A DNA stretch of 64,000 nt from NCBI RefSeq assembly GCF_016132545.1, contig NZ_CP066167.1:3160001-3224000 (forward strand). The letters are read 5' to 3'. The first letter of the stretch is position 1. Every line of letters starts with the position of its first letter. The translations under genes were made by a program, and so were the position numbers. Below the pieces are notes generated by a model. That model saw only the letters and a list, made by a program, of their open reading frames with translations, was not told the DNA's origin and did not search any database. Source of the stretch: Spongiibacter nanhainus (GTDB taxonomy: Bacteria > Pseudomonadota > Gammaproteobacteria > Pseudomonadales > Spongiibacteraceae). Positions 53,373 to 62,299 of this stretch are shown piece by piece.

Positions 53373-55262
53373 ATGCAGTTCAAACTAGCGCCGTTAGCAT
53401 TGCTGCTGACGACAGCTCTGACGCTAAGCGCCTGTGGCGGTGACGACGGGGACCGCGGGCCGCAAGGGCTACCGGGACAGGACGGCGCCAACGGTGCGCC
53501 GGGTGACCAAGGACCGCAGGGGGATCAAGGCCCACAGGGCGAGCAGGGCCCCCAAGGTGAGCAAGGCCCACAAGGACCTGCCGGCGAAGATGCCTCTGCG
53601 TCGACGATATCCCTTTCTTTCCTGGGTCGCTACGAAACTGGTCAATTCGACGAATCCGCCGCTGAGATCGTCGATTTCGACCCGGCAACACAGCGTGCGT
53701 TTGTGGTTAACGCCAACTCTGGTCAAATTGACGTGCTGGATGCGTCGTCGCCAGCGACACCCACCCTGATTAACTCCCTGGATGTCGCCGCGGATGTGGC
53801 AAGCGCCGTTGCAGGCCTCGACGCCGCTGACCTCGGCGCCGCAAACAGCGTTGCGGTAAAAGGTGACCGGATCGCTGTGGCTATCGAAGCCGACATTAAA
53901 CAGGATAAGGGTTATATCGCCTTTTATTCCACCAATGGCACCTTTGTTTCTGCTGTGGAAGCGGGCGCCCTCCCCGATATGGTGACCTTTACCCCCGATG
54001 GCAATAAGGTGTTGGCCGCCAACGAAGGTGAACCCAACGGCGATTACTCGGTCGACCCTGAAGGCTCGATTACGATTATTGACGTGTCCGGTGGCATCGC
54101 TGCTTTAAGCGCCGCAAACGTGACTCAACTTAGCCTCAATAGCGCGACGCTGGTCGGCGATGTGCGTATCTCTGCAAAATCGGCCTCTCAGGGACAAGAT
54201 TTGGAACCCGAGTACATCGCCGTATCAGAAGATAGCCAAACCGCTTACGTTATCCTGCAGGAAAACAACGCGGTGGCCGAGATTGACCTGGCCACAGACA
54301 CCGTGACCCGCATTGTCGGGCTGGGCTACAAGGACTTCTCCATCCCCGGCAATGAGCTGGATGCCAGTAACCGGGACGACATCGTTAACATCCGCAACTG
54401 GCCGGTATTTGGCGTATACATGCCCGATGGCGCCGACGCCTATACTGTTAACGGCACAACCTATCTGGTTACCGCCAATGAGGGAGATGGTCGCGAGTAC
54501 CTGACAGATGCGGCGGATGAAGCGGATTGCACCGCACAGGGTGGTTTTGATTTCGACGACGGCGATTGCTTTCACTATTTGGATGAAGTTCGCATCAAGG
54601 ATATCAATGACGACTTCGGCGCCACCTTTGATCCCGACCTGCTGGCCCGCCTCCCGGCAAACTTTGAAGAGGACGAGCAACTGGGTCGCCTGAAAGTCAT
54701 CACCGACTTGGGCACCAGCGGCACCTGCGCATCTCTTGCCACAACCGGACAGCCAGGCGCCGACTGCACCTATGAAGCGCTCTATGCCTATGGCGCCCGC
54801 TCATTCACAATCTGGAACACCAACACCATGCAGCCGGTGTTTGACTCAGGCAACGCCTTTGAAGTCATCACCGCTAATCGCTACGGCCTGTTCGGTTTTA
54901 ACGCCAGCAACGACGACAACGAGGGTGACGACCGTTCAGACGATAAAGGCCCTGAGCCAGAAGCGGTTGAAATTGGTGTTGTTGACGGCAAGACCTACGC
55001 TTTTATTGGCCTGGAGCGGGTTGGCGGCATCATGGTCTACAACATCAGCAACCCCGAAGCCCCGATCTTCGTTCAGTTCATTAACGAGCGCGACTTCAGT
55101 ATTGCCGATGCGGAGGATGACTTTGAGCTGGTCGGCGACCTGGGCCCTGAAGCCATCAAGTTTGTCAGCCAGGCTGATAGCCCAACCAGTCGCCCGATGT
55201 TAATCGTCGGCAACGAGGTCACCGGCACAACAGCCTTCTACGACATTGAGGTTCTTCACTAA
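53373..55262 (+). CDS. Collagen-like lipoprotein with choice-of-anchor I type beta-propeller
   Basis: The 629-residue product has a lipoprotein signal (lipobox LSAC, lipidated Cys21), then 16 uninterrupted Gly-X-Y triplets (residues 26-73, many GPQ and GEQ), and a large acidic beta-propeller-like domain resembling choice-of-anchor I proteins (SLDVAADVAS, PDMVTFTPDGNKVLAANEGEPN, EYIAVSEDSQTAYVILQENNAVAEIDL). The collagen-like stalk would hold the propeller away from the membrane. GAGGAGA precedes the ATG at 53373; the frame runs on upstream but overlaps the previous gene. A terminator follows. Confidence 0.88.
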   Translation: MQFKLAPLALLLTTALTLSACGGDDGDRGPQGLPGQDGANGAPGDQGPQGDQGPQGEQGPQGEQGPQGPAGEDASASTISLSFLGRYETGQFDESAAEIVDFDPATQRAFVVNANSGQIDVLDASSPATPTLINSLDVAADVASAVAGLDAADLGAANSVAVKGDRIAVAIEADIKQDKGYIAFYSTNGTFVSAVEAGALPDMVTFTPDGNKVLAANEGEPNGDYSVDPEGSITIIDVSGGIAALSAANVTQLSLNSATLVGDVRISAKSASQGQDLEPEYIAVSEDSQTAYVILQENNAVAEIDLATDTVTRIVGLGYKDFSIPGNELDASNRDDIVNIRNWPVFGVYMPDGADAYTVNGTTYLVTANEGDGREYLTDAADEADCTAQGGFDFDDGDCFHYLDEVRIKDINDDFGATFDPDLLARLPANFEEDEQLGRLKVITDLGTSGTCASLATTGQPGADCTYEALYAYGARSFTIWNTNTMQPVFDSGNAFEVITANRYGLFGFNASNDDNEGDDRSDDKGPEPEAVEIGVVDGKTYAFIGLERVGGIMVYNISNPEAPIFVQFINERDFSIADAEDDFELVGDLGPEAIKFVSQADSPTSRPMLIVGNEVTGTTAFYDIEVLH

Positions 55263-55290
55263 CAACGAAGCACAACAGCAATATCTACAC

Positions 55291-55313
55291 AGCCCGCAGA
55301 TAGCGGGCTTTTT
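55291..55313 (+). terminator. Rho-independent terminator of the collagen-like gene
   Basis: AGCCCGC, loop AGATA, GCGGGCT, then five T residues, 28 nt after the stop. Confidence 0.9.
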
Positions 55314-55318
55314 GTTGC

Positions 55319-57031
55319 CTAGTCCTGAAAGCCGGTGAGTTTCTTGGCCGCCTGATAGGCAAAGGTCATTGACGGTCCAAGGGTCGAACCGGGGCCAGGA
55401 TAGGTTGGCAGCACCGCTGCACTACAGTTACCCACCGCATACAGACCTTCGATTACCTGACCGTCTTCTCGCACCACCTGGGCATCGGGGTTGGTCGCCA
55501 GGCCACCCTGGGTACCAAAATCGCCGGCATCTATGCGAATCGCATAGAAAGGCGCCTCGTCGATTGGCCCCAGGCAGGGGTTGGGCGTCACCCTCGCATC
55601 GCCGTAGTAGCGGTCGTAGGCCGAATCACCACGCTGGAAATCCAAATCTTTGCCGGTGCGGGCGTAGTCATTCATTTTGCCTACCGTCGCTTCCAGGTTA
55701 TCGGCATCGATACCCAATTGCTGGGCCAGAGCCCGAATACTGTCGGCCTTGCCCACCAATTTGCTCTCAAACCAGGATTTGGGAATGGTCCAGTCCGGCT
55801 TCAGTTGTGCAGTCATTAAGGGGCCAACAATGTAATCACGACGGAAACGAGCATCAAAGACCAGGTACATTGGCGAACAGGGATTGTCATCGCTGTGCAC
55901 CTTGTAGAGCTCTTGCTGAAAGGCCATATAGTTTTGCGATTCATTGGCAAAACGCAGGCCTTTCATGTTCACCACACAAGAACCGGGGTAGGACTTTTCC
56001 ATAATACTTAAACGCGGCGCCGGCTCGCCGGGCACCGAGATAGTGGTACACCACCAGGCCCCATCCATCAGTCGAGTCGCTGCGCCGAGACGCTGGCCCT
56101 CAGAAATGGCATCGCCGGTATTGGTGGACACACCGCCGCTCCAGGCACTGTTAGTTGGGGCGGGCAAATACTGCTCACGCATCGCCTGGTTCTGCTCGAA
56201 GCCGCCTGCCGCCAGCACCACGCCTTTTCTTGCCTGCACGCGGATCGTTTCACCACCGCGCCGCAGCTCGGCGCCCACCACTTTGCCACCTTCGTCAATA
56301 AGGGAAACAAAGGTGGTATTGGTCCACACTGGAATATCGCGCTTTTTTACCGAATACCAGAGCCTGGCAACGCCAGCGGCGCCAGTACATATTTGCCGGC
56401 TGACACGATGCCCTTTGAGCAGCCAGGCAAAATCCAGAAAATAGCTGGCCAGTAGCTTCAGTGTGAGCTTAATCCAACCCGGCCCTTGCACGGTCAGCAA
56501 TGCCGCTTCAACCTGGGTAAAGTAAACTCGGTCGAACAGCCGCATCATATGATGAGAGGGGCGCAACCGTTTTACGTCCTCTCCCAATAACGAGGAGTCA
56601 AAACGCTCTGGCTCCATCGAGCGATGCCCTGTCCGCGATCCCTCCACATTGGTGTAATAGTCGGGGTAATGCTCTAGGGTCACGTAACGAACGTCACTGC
56701 GCTGGTGGAGAAAATCCACCATCTTGGGCCCATTTTCCAAGTAGGCGTCAACCATTTCCTCGGGTACCGCGCCCTTCGGCGTGGTACTGAGCAGATACTG
56801 CTTGGCATCGTCAAAACTATCCTGAGCGCCCGCCGCTTTGGCATAGCGGTTACAGGGCACCCACACGCCCCCGCCGGAAGTGGCACTGGTGCCCCCCACC
56901 AGCTCAGATTTCTCCACAACCAGCACATCCCGCGTTCCCATTTCATAGCAACTGAGCGCTGCGGTAAGCCCACCATTGCCGCTGCCGACCACGAGCACGT
57001 CGACGCTATAATCCCAACCAGCAGTTGTCAT
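55319..57031 (-). CDS. 3-ketosteroid dehydrogenase-like FAD oxidoreductase (second copy)
   Basis: The 570-residue protein is a KstD-type FAD_binding_2 enzyme: VVGSGNGGLTAALSCYEMG near 13-31, GGTSATSGGGVWVPCNRY following, and the C-terminal FAD-binding YPGPGSTLGPSMTFAYQAA. Enzymes of this shape introduce a double bond next to a ketone in steroids or related rings, passing electrons to quinone or dye acceptors. It is longer and more KstD-like than the copy at 51776. The ATG at 57031 has GGGGAT upstream; the open frame extends 36 codons further but has no support. Confidence 0.9.
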   Translation of the reverse strand: MTTAGWDYSVDVLVVGSGNGGLTAALSCYEMGTRDVLVVEKSELVGGTSATSGGGVWVPCNRYAKAAGAQDSFDDAKQYLLSTTPKGAVPEEMVDAYLENGPKMVDFLHQRSDVRYVTLEHYPDYYTNVEGSRTGHRSMEPERFDSSLLGEDVKRLRPSHHMMRLFDRVYFTQVEAALLTVQGPGWIKLTLKLLASYFLDFAWLLKGHRVSRQICTGAAGVARLWYSVKKRDIPVWTNTTFVSLIDEGGKVVGAELRRGGETIRVQARKGVVLAAGGFEQNQAMREQYLPAPTNSAWSGGVSTNTGDAISEGQRLGAATRLMDGAWWCTTISVPGEPAPRLSIMEKSYPGSCVVNMKGLRFANESQNYMAFQQELYKVHSDDNPCSPMYLVFDARFRRDYIVGPLMTAQLKPDWTIPKSWFESKLVGKADSIRALAQQLGIDADNLEATVGKMNDYARTGKDLDFQRGDSAYDRYYGDARVTPNPCLGPIDEAPFYAIRIDAGDFGTQGGLATNPDAQVVREDGQVIEGLYAVGNCSAAVLPTYPGPGSTLGPSMTFAYQAAKKLTGFQD

Positions 57032-57202
57032 GGAGATCCCCACATAATTCCGGAAGGCGGCACAGCTGATGTTGTTATGCGGAAAAAGGCACTGCGCCAC
57101 AGTTTGGCAAATAGTAGCCATCCCGGCGCGCGGGCCCAATCATCCGTCTGTGGGAGGAGCAGAATTGTTATACTGGCGGCAATTTCATAGGAACCCTGAC
57201 TG

Positions 57203-57883
57203 ATGGCCAGTTTTTATCGGAATGTGATCAAGCGGGTGGAGTCCCACCACGGCGATATCGCTGGGATTGAGGAGCGTTTACCCACCAGCTTGAGTGCCCA
57301 GGCGCTGAGGGAATTACCAGATCATCGCTACCTGGCTGAAATGGCCGCGTGTATTTTTCGGGCCGGCTTTGTGTGGCGGGTCATCAGTCAAAAGTGGGAC
57401 GGCTTTGAAGAGGTATTTAACGGCTTCTTACCCATCTGGGTCGCCTCCCGCAGCCCGGAAGACATTGAAGCGATGGCCCAGGATACCCGCATCGTACGCT
57501 ACCTGACCAAAGTGAAAGCGGTGCAGGACAACGCCGTTATGATATTGGATCTGGAGCATAGCCACTGCGGCATTGGCGCCTTTATCGCCGATTGGCCCAG
57601 CGATGACATCATCGGCTTGTGGCAATATCTAAAAAAGCATGGCAGTCGCCTGGGCGGCAATACCGGCCAGTACTTTCTTCGTTTCGTGGGCAAAGACAGC
57701 TTTATACTCAGCCGGGATGTCTGCACAGCACTGCGCGCCGAGGGTCTAATCGACAGCCCTAAGCCCACTGCACTCAAGGAGCTGAAAAAGGCGCAAGCCG
57801 CCTTCAATCAGCTTCAGCAGGAGAGCGGACGCTCTCTTGCTGAACTCAGCATGCTGCTGGCCCTTTCCCTGGGCCCACGCTAA
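57203..57883 (+). CDS. DNA-3-methyladenine glycosylase I-like (Tag family) protein
   Basis: A 226-residue protein resembling the Tag family of base-excision glycosylases (helix-hairpin-helix fold), with FRAGFVWRVISQKWDGFEEVF in place of the Tag aromatic-pocket region and IVRYLTKVKAVQDNA near the middle. The N- and C-terminal Cys/His zinc ligands of E. coli Tag are not seen, and the protein has a C-terminal helical extension. It could be a diverged glycosylase with altered specificity. It has its own start 171 bp from the KstD-like gene on the other strand. Confidence 0.72.
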   Translation: MASFYRNVIKRVESHHGDIAGIEERLPTSLSAQALRELPDHRYLAEMAACIFRAGFVWRVISQKWDGFEEVFNGFLPIWVASRSPEDIEAMAQDTRIVRYLTKVKAVQDNAVMILDLEHSHCGIGAFIADWPSDDIIGLWQYLKKHGSRLGGNTGQYFLRFVGKDSFILSRDVCTALRAEGLIDSPKPTALKELKKAQAAFNQLQQESGRSLAELSMLLALSLGPR

Positions 57884-57921
57884 GCCTGCTGCAGCCGGGG
57901 CACAGAGCCCTGGCACCTGGC

Positions 57922-59772
57922 TCAGTGAACGTGGGCAACCACCCCAACCTGGGGCATATTGGCCAAGCCGATCTCCCTGGCGTGCTCCTCAAAATCCTTA
58001 TTTTTCCAGAAGAAAGCACCGGGCATCGTGGTGGGCACAACCAGAACGTAGAACAGCGCGCGTCCAATCAGAACTACCGCTGCGGTAGACACAAGCAAGG
58101 CCGCAGCAATACCCAGATTCAAGGCGTGAAGCTCCGGATTGATAGCCAGCGCCAGAGCCAAAACGACATTGAGGCCCAACAGACTGTTACGTAACCAGTA
58201 GCTCTTACCGAACAGCGTGCTCTGAATATAGTGGGAAACGCTACCCTCGTTGTTGGCGACATTCATGGCCGCCGCATGCCGCCACAGGCCAAAGCTTTCC
58301 AGCACACAGCCGGCAACGATCGCCCCGGCGCAGTACCGCAACGCACCGGCGCTATCGGCATTGAGGTACGCCAGCGTAGGCACTGCCACCAGGCCCACTA
58401 ACAGACCACCCAGGGTCAGGGCACTGCCGACAAAGCTACTGGCCGTTTGCCAGTGGTCCCAAAATGGCCGGGCCGGTATCCGATAGCAGCGGTACATATA
58501 GTACAAGCCCACCGCACCCGCCAGAAGCGCTGGGTAGGCCAGGCCTGCAGCAAGCTTGGGATAGGCACCCAGATCACCAACCAGCGATTGCACTACGGCG
58601 TTCTCCGGCGCCACTGCCAGCAGGTGCAAGCCGACAAATGCCATAAATATCACCATCCCCAAGCCTTCCCGACATACCGGTGAATGGCGGAGGTTGTTAA
58701 ATCCACGATACGCTCTCAGAGGCTTGCCAAGGTGGGTGGCTGACATCAGCATGCCCAGCGCCGCAGCACCTGCACAAATACCCACTAGGGGCAGATACAT
58801 AACCGAGTCACGGAGTGACACCAGCGCCTCAACACCAAACTGGGCACCGAGAAACGCCAGAAAGAAGGCGCCCACCGCCGTCTGCCCAAGTAGGGTAAAC
58901 AGCACCAAGGGGTTTTCCCGGGAACTCAGTTTGGCAAAGCTCCACTTCTTTTCGACCCCTTTCTTTTGATCCACAACGGGACGGTACTGGCCGTCTTCAC
59001 CTTTGTGATATTTAACCGGCATGCCGTCGGTGCGGGTTACTTCGTCGGGCATTTTTTTGGTTTGCTGAAAACGTATATTGGGATGAGTAATTTCCGGGTC
59101 CGGGAAACCGGGAATACTCACTTTGGCCTGTTCACGATTTTCCGGTAGGTCCTCAACCACGCCAAAATTCAGTGCGTTGCCCAAGCAGGCCGACACACAG
59201 GCTGGCTTCAGGTTAACTTCCAAGCGATCCACACACATATTACACTTGCTCACCTGTCCCTTTATCGGGTCGAGCTGTGGCGCATTGTAGGGGCACACCC
59301 AAGTGCAATAACCACAACCAAAGCAGGTCTCGGGATCCTGGAGTACGGCGCCGTACTCAACGTGCTTGGTGTAGGCCCGAGTCGGGCAACCTTTGAGGCA
59401 CACCGGGTCATCGCAGTGGTTGCACGCCATAGAGATATTCATGCGCTTGAAGTCGGGGTAAGTCCCGCCCTCTACATAACCTACGCTGCGAAAACTGATG
59501 TGGGCGGGGTTGTCATTCTTCTCACTGCACGCCGCTTCACAGGCATGACAACCAATGCAATTATCCGCCGTAAAGTGGAAGGCGTGCTGTTTATTGCGGT
59601 GCGGGTTTTCCCCCACCCCCGGCTCCTCGTTGATAAACATTTCCCGCCCAGCCGGCACCGCGCCACCACTGCGGGCAATCAGGTCGATAGGAGCCTGGTA
59701 AAAATTCACTTCACGTGCTTCGGGCTCTTTCAGAAAAGCGTATTGGGGTTCGTCGTCTCTTACTTTCCACAT
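57922..59772 (-). CDS. Fused DmsB-DmsC-like electron-transfer and membrane-anchor subunit
   Basis: The 616-residue protein fuses a DmsB-type ferredoxin domain (about 60-235) with four 4Fe-4S cysteine sets (CIGCHACEAAC, CNHCDDPVCLKGC, CFGCGYCTWVC, CNMC with CVSAC) to a DmsC-type membrane anchor with about eight hydrophobic helices (about 290-590). It would pass electrons between the quinone pool and the molybdoenzyme encoded just upstream. In most systems these are two genes. The pairing with a Nas/Nap/Fdh-type catalytic subunit is unusual. Confidence 0.92.
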   Translation of the reverse strand: MWKVRDDEPQYAFLKEPEAREVNFYQAPIDLIARSGGAVPAGREMFINEEPGVGENPHRNKQHAFHFTADNCIGCHACEAACSEKNDNPAHISFRSVGYVEGGTYPDFKRMNISMACNHCDDPVCLKGCPTRAYTKHVEYGAVLQDPETCFGCGYCTWVCPYNAPQLDPIKGQVSKCNMCVDRLEVNLKPACVSACLGNALNFGVVEDLPENREQAKVSIPGFPDPEITHPNIRFQQTKKMPDEVTRTDGMPVKYHKGEDGQYRPVVDQKKGVEKKWSFAKLSSRENPLVLFTLLGQTAVGAFFLAFLGAQFGVEALVSLRDSVMYLPLVGICAGAAALGMLMSATHLGKPLRAYRGFNNLRHSPVCREGLGMVIFMAFVGLHLLAVAPENAVVQSLVGDLGAYPKLAAGLAYPALLAGAVGLYYMYRCYRIPARPFWDHWQTASSFVGSALTLGGLLVGLVAVPTLAYLNADSAGALRYCAGAIVAGCVLESFGLWRHAAAMNVANNEGSVSHYIQSTLFGKSYWLRNSLLGLNVVLALALAINPELHALNLGIAAALLVSTAAVVLIGRALFYVLVVPTTMPGAFFWKNKDFEEHAREIGLANMPQVGVVAHVH

Positions 59773-59845
59773 AATTCAAAACCTATAGCGGCCATGTAGT
59801 GGCCTAGATGTTCATTGCAACGCCATACAGACTTGTAACGGGGGC

Positions 59846-62029
59846 TTAAAACGCCCGCCGCTCGACATTCAGCCTGGCTGCCTCTCGCTGATCGACGTGT
59901 TCGATTCTCACCGCGCATTGCTTGAACGCCGGCTGGCGGGAGTAGGGGTCCAATAAGCCCAGCGACAAGCGGTTGACGCAGTCGTGATAATGCATGGGGA
60001 TAAACAACATATTGCGGGGAACACGCTGAGTGAGCTGTGCCATCACCACCGCATCACCGCGGCGTGACACTAGGCGCACATACTTCTGATGCTCGACGCC
60101 GAACTCCTTCGCCGAGTCTGGATTAATTTCCATATAGGGGGTTGGTGAAAATTTATTGAGATTGCCAATTTTCCCGGTCTTGGTGCGGGTGTGAAAATGT
60201 TCCACCACCCGGCCGCTGTTCATCCAGAACGGGTAGCTAGTGTCCGGTACTTCATTGTCTTCAATGTAGTCCATGGCCAGCAGATTGGCCTTGCCATTCG
60301 CGGTGGGGAAGACGCCATCGCTATATAGCCTGGGGTTACCGGTTTGATCCCCTTCTCGCATCGGCCATTGAATACCCCGCTGCTGCTCAATCAAATCGTG
60401 GCTCATCCCGGAGATATCCAGGTTTCGCCCCTCCCCTTTCGACAACTGTTTCATTTCATCAAAGATGTCGGAGGAAGATTCCGGGAATGGGATGGCGCGA
60501 CCGCGCTCAAAACGCTTGGCCAGTTGGGTAAAAATCCAGTGATCAGGCTTGGCATTACCCGGCGGCTCAACAAACTTGCGCACCAGATTCACCCGCCGCT
60601 CAGTGTTGGTCTGTACTCCTTCTTTTTCACCCCACAGGGCGCCGGGCAAGTACACATGGGCGTAATCGACAGTTTCACAATCCCGGTAGCCATCTTGGAC
60701 TACCATGAACTCGAGCTTTTCCAGCGCCTTTTTGATTCTGGGCTGATTGGGCATGGAGGTCAGTGGATTTGTAGCCACGATCCACAGGGCTTTTATCTCG
60801 CCAGATTCGATGGCGGGAAAGATATCCGTTTGCTGAAGACCCCGTTTGGGCGGAAAGAAGTCCTCATCGACGCCCCAAAACTCCGCCACTTCTTTGCGAT
60901 GCTCTGGTTTTTCCAACATGCGATAGCCGGGCAAGCCGGAACAGGACGACCACTCTCGGGTGCCCATGGCGTTGCACTGACCGGTAATGGACATACTGGT
61001 GCCACCAGGAACACCGATGTTGCCGGTGATCAGGTTGAGGTTGTTGATGCCACATACACCATCGGTGCCATGGGTGCTCTGATTGATCCCCATGGTCCAA
61101 ATACTCATCGCCGACGGCGCTTTAGCGTAGATTCGGGCCACATGGCGTATGGTGTCAGGATCAATACCACAGATTCGCGACGCGGTTATGGGGTCGTACT
61201 TTTCTACCGTAGCCGCCAATTCGTCGAAGCCGGAACAATGAGCGTCGATATAACGCTGATCCTGTAGCCCCTCCTTAAGAATCACATGAGCCAATGCGTT
61301 GAGCAGTACCAGGTCGGTGCCCGGCGTGATCGGCAAGTGAATATCGGCGAACTGGGCAAACATGGTGACCCGGGGATCCACCACGATCAGCGGGAATTTG
61401 CGCTTTTCCAGCGCCTCCTTAAGGCGCCAGTAGATGATCGGGTGTTGCTCAGGCAGGTTTGAGCCAAATGCCATCAGACAGTGGGTGTGCTCAAAATCCT
61501 CATAGCATCCAGGCGGGCCATCGGCACCAAAGGAGCGCTTGTAGCCCGATACTGCCGAGGCCATACACAGGGTGGTGTTGCCATCGTATTGGTTGGTCCC
61601 TATGACCCCACGTACTAATTTGCCCAGGGTGTAGAACTCTTCCGTCAGCAACTGCCCCGTGGAGACAACAGCGACACTGTCGCGGCCGTATTTTTCCTGA
61701 ATACGCTTAAACTCGGCCGCCGTATGATCCAAGGCGGTATCCCAATCCACCGGCGCAAAGTCCTGATAGATACGGTCACGCATCAGTGGCTCGGTGCCCC
61801 GACCCGAGGTGGTACTCAGCTCGTGCTCAAAAATCCCCTTGATACACAACTTACCTTGATTGACCGGGGCATTGCCCTTGCCCCGGCTGGCCACCGGCTT
61901 ACCAGCGTCGTTGAGCCCCACTTCGATCGAGCATCCAGTAGAGCAGTACCCGCAGACGGCATACTTCCACTCCACCACTTTTTTATCGGCAATTGTGATT
62001 GGCTTGCGATGTTTCCTGCCAAAGATCAT
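59846..62029 (-). CDS. Molybdopterin oxidoreductase, Nas/Nap/Fdh-like clade
   Basis: The 727-residue protein has an N-terminal 4Fe-4S site (CGYCSTGC and KLCIKG) and the molybdopterin-guanine-dinucleotide domains. The Mo ligand is Cys in NTTLCMASAVSGYKRSFG, the segment typical of assimilatory nitrate reductase NasA and formate dehydrogenases. There is no Tat signal, so it acts in the cytoplasm. Its neighbour is a fused DmsBC-like protein, and NtrC-like sites lie upstream. Nitrate assimilation fits the motif and the sites; the membrane partner is at odds with this. GGGGAG precedes the ATG at 62029 by eight nt. Confidence 0.9.
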   Translation of the reverse strand: MIFGRKHRKPITIADKKVVEWKYAVCGYCSTGCSIEVGLNDAGKPVASRGKGNAPVNQGKLCIKGIFEHELSTTSGRGTEPLMRDRIYQDFAPVDWDTALDHTAAEFKRIQEKYGRDSVAVVSTGQLLTEEFYTLGKLVRGVIGTNQYDGNTTLCMASAVSGYKRSFGADGPPGCYEDFEHTHCLMAFGSNLPEQHPIIYWRLKEALEKRKFPLIVVDPRVTMFAQFADIHLPITPGTDLVLLNALAHVILKEGLQDQRYIDAHCSGFDELAATVEKYDPITASRICGIDPDTIRHVARIYAKAPSAMSIWTMGINQSTHGTDGVCGINNLNLITGNIGVPGGTSMSITGQCNAMGTREWSSCSGLPGYRMLEKPEHRKEVAEFWGVDEDFFPPKRGLQQTDIFPAIESGEIKALWIVATNPLTSMPNQPRIKKALEKLEFMVVQDGYRDCETVDYAHVYLPGALWGEKEGVQTNTERRVNLVRKFVEPPGNAKPDHWIFTQLAKRFERGRAIPFPESSSDIFDEMKQLSKGEGRNLDISGMSHDLIEQQRGIQWPMREGDQTGNPRLYSDGVFPTANGKANLLAMDYIEDNEVPDTSYPFWMNSGRVVEHFHTRTKTGKIGNLNKFSPTPYMEINPDSAKEFGVEHQKYVRLVSRRGDAVVMAQLTQRVPRNMLFIPMHYHDCVNRLSLGLLDPYSRQPAFKQCAVRIEHVDQREAARLNVERRAF

Positions 62030-62049
62030 GCACTTTTCTCCCCATAGTG

Positions 62050-62066
62050 CGCACAATATATGTGCA
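62050..62066 (-). promoter_or_regulatory. Weak NtrC-like site
   Basis: The minus strand reads TGCACATATATTGTGCG, matching about 12 of 17 positions of the NtrC consensus TGCACCAAAATGGTGCA. It is centred 44 bp from the stronger site at 62094, about four helical turns. Confidence 0.35.
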
Positions 62067-62093
62067 CGCCGTTTTTAATTGGCTCCGCCGGAG

Positions 62094-62110
62094 TGCACCA
62101 TATTGGTGTT
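62094..62110. promoter_or_regulatory. NtrC-like binding site upstream of molybdoenzyme
   Basis: TGCACCATATTGGTGTT (its complement reads AACACCAATATGGTGCA) matches the NtrC consensus TGCACCAAAATGGTGCA at 14 of 17 positions. It lies about 65 bp upstream of the molybdoenzyme start. I found no clear sigma-54 GG-N10-GC promoter beside it. Confidence 0.5.
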
Positions 62111-62238
62111 TTTGGCGTAAATCCGGCCTTACAGGGAGGAATATCTCAAGAAGCATGCCAAACCTTGGCACAGGCTCGTGGTCGCCTACAAAAAGGTAAT
62201 AGAGCACCCAATTCCGCAGAGGCATCAAAGCTTAGAGA

Positions 62239-62266
62239 CAAAAAAAAGGGGGCCTAAGCCCCCTTC
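62239..62266 (-). terminator. Rho-independent terminator of the OmpA-family gene
   Basis: On the minus strand AAGGGGGC, short loop TTAG, GCCCCCTT, then a T run (62239-62247), about 35 nt after the OmpA stop. Confidence 0.9.
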
Positions 62267-62299
62267 TCGCTTACCCATTCGGATAAGTATATGCAGGAA

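Noticed and set aside
60344-61267. 307-codon plus-strand frame inside the molybdoenzyme gene
   Set aside because: Antisense to a strongly conserved gene. Its length is explained by codon bias.
62030-62120. Sigma-54 promoter next to the NtrC-like sites
   Set aside because: I looked for GG-N10-GC on the minus strand between the sites and the start codon and found no acceptable match.
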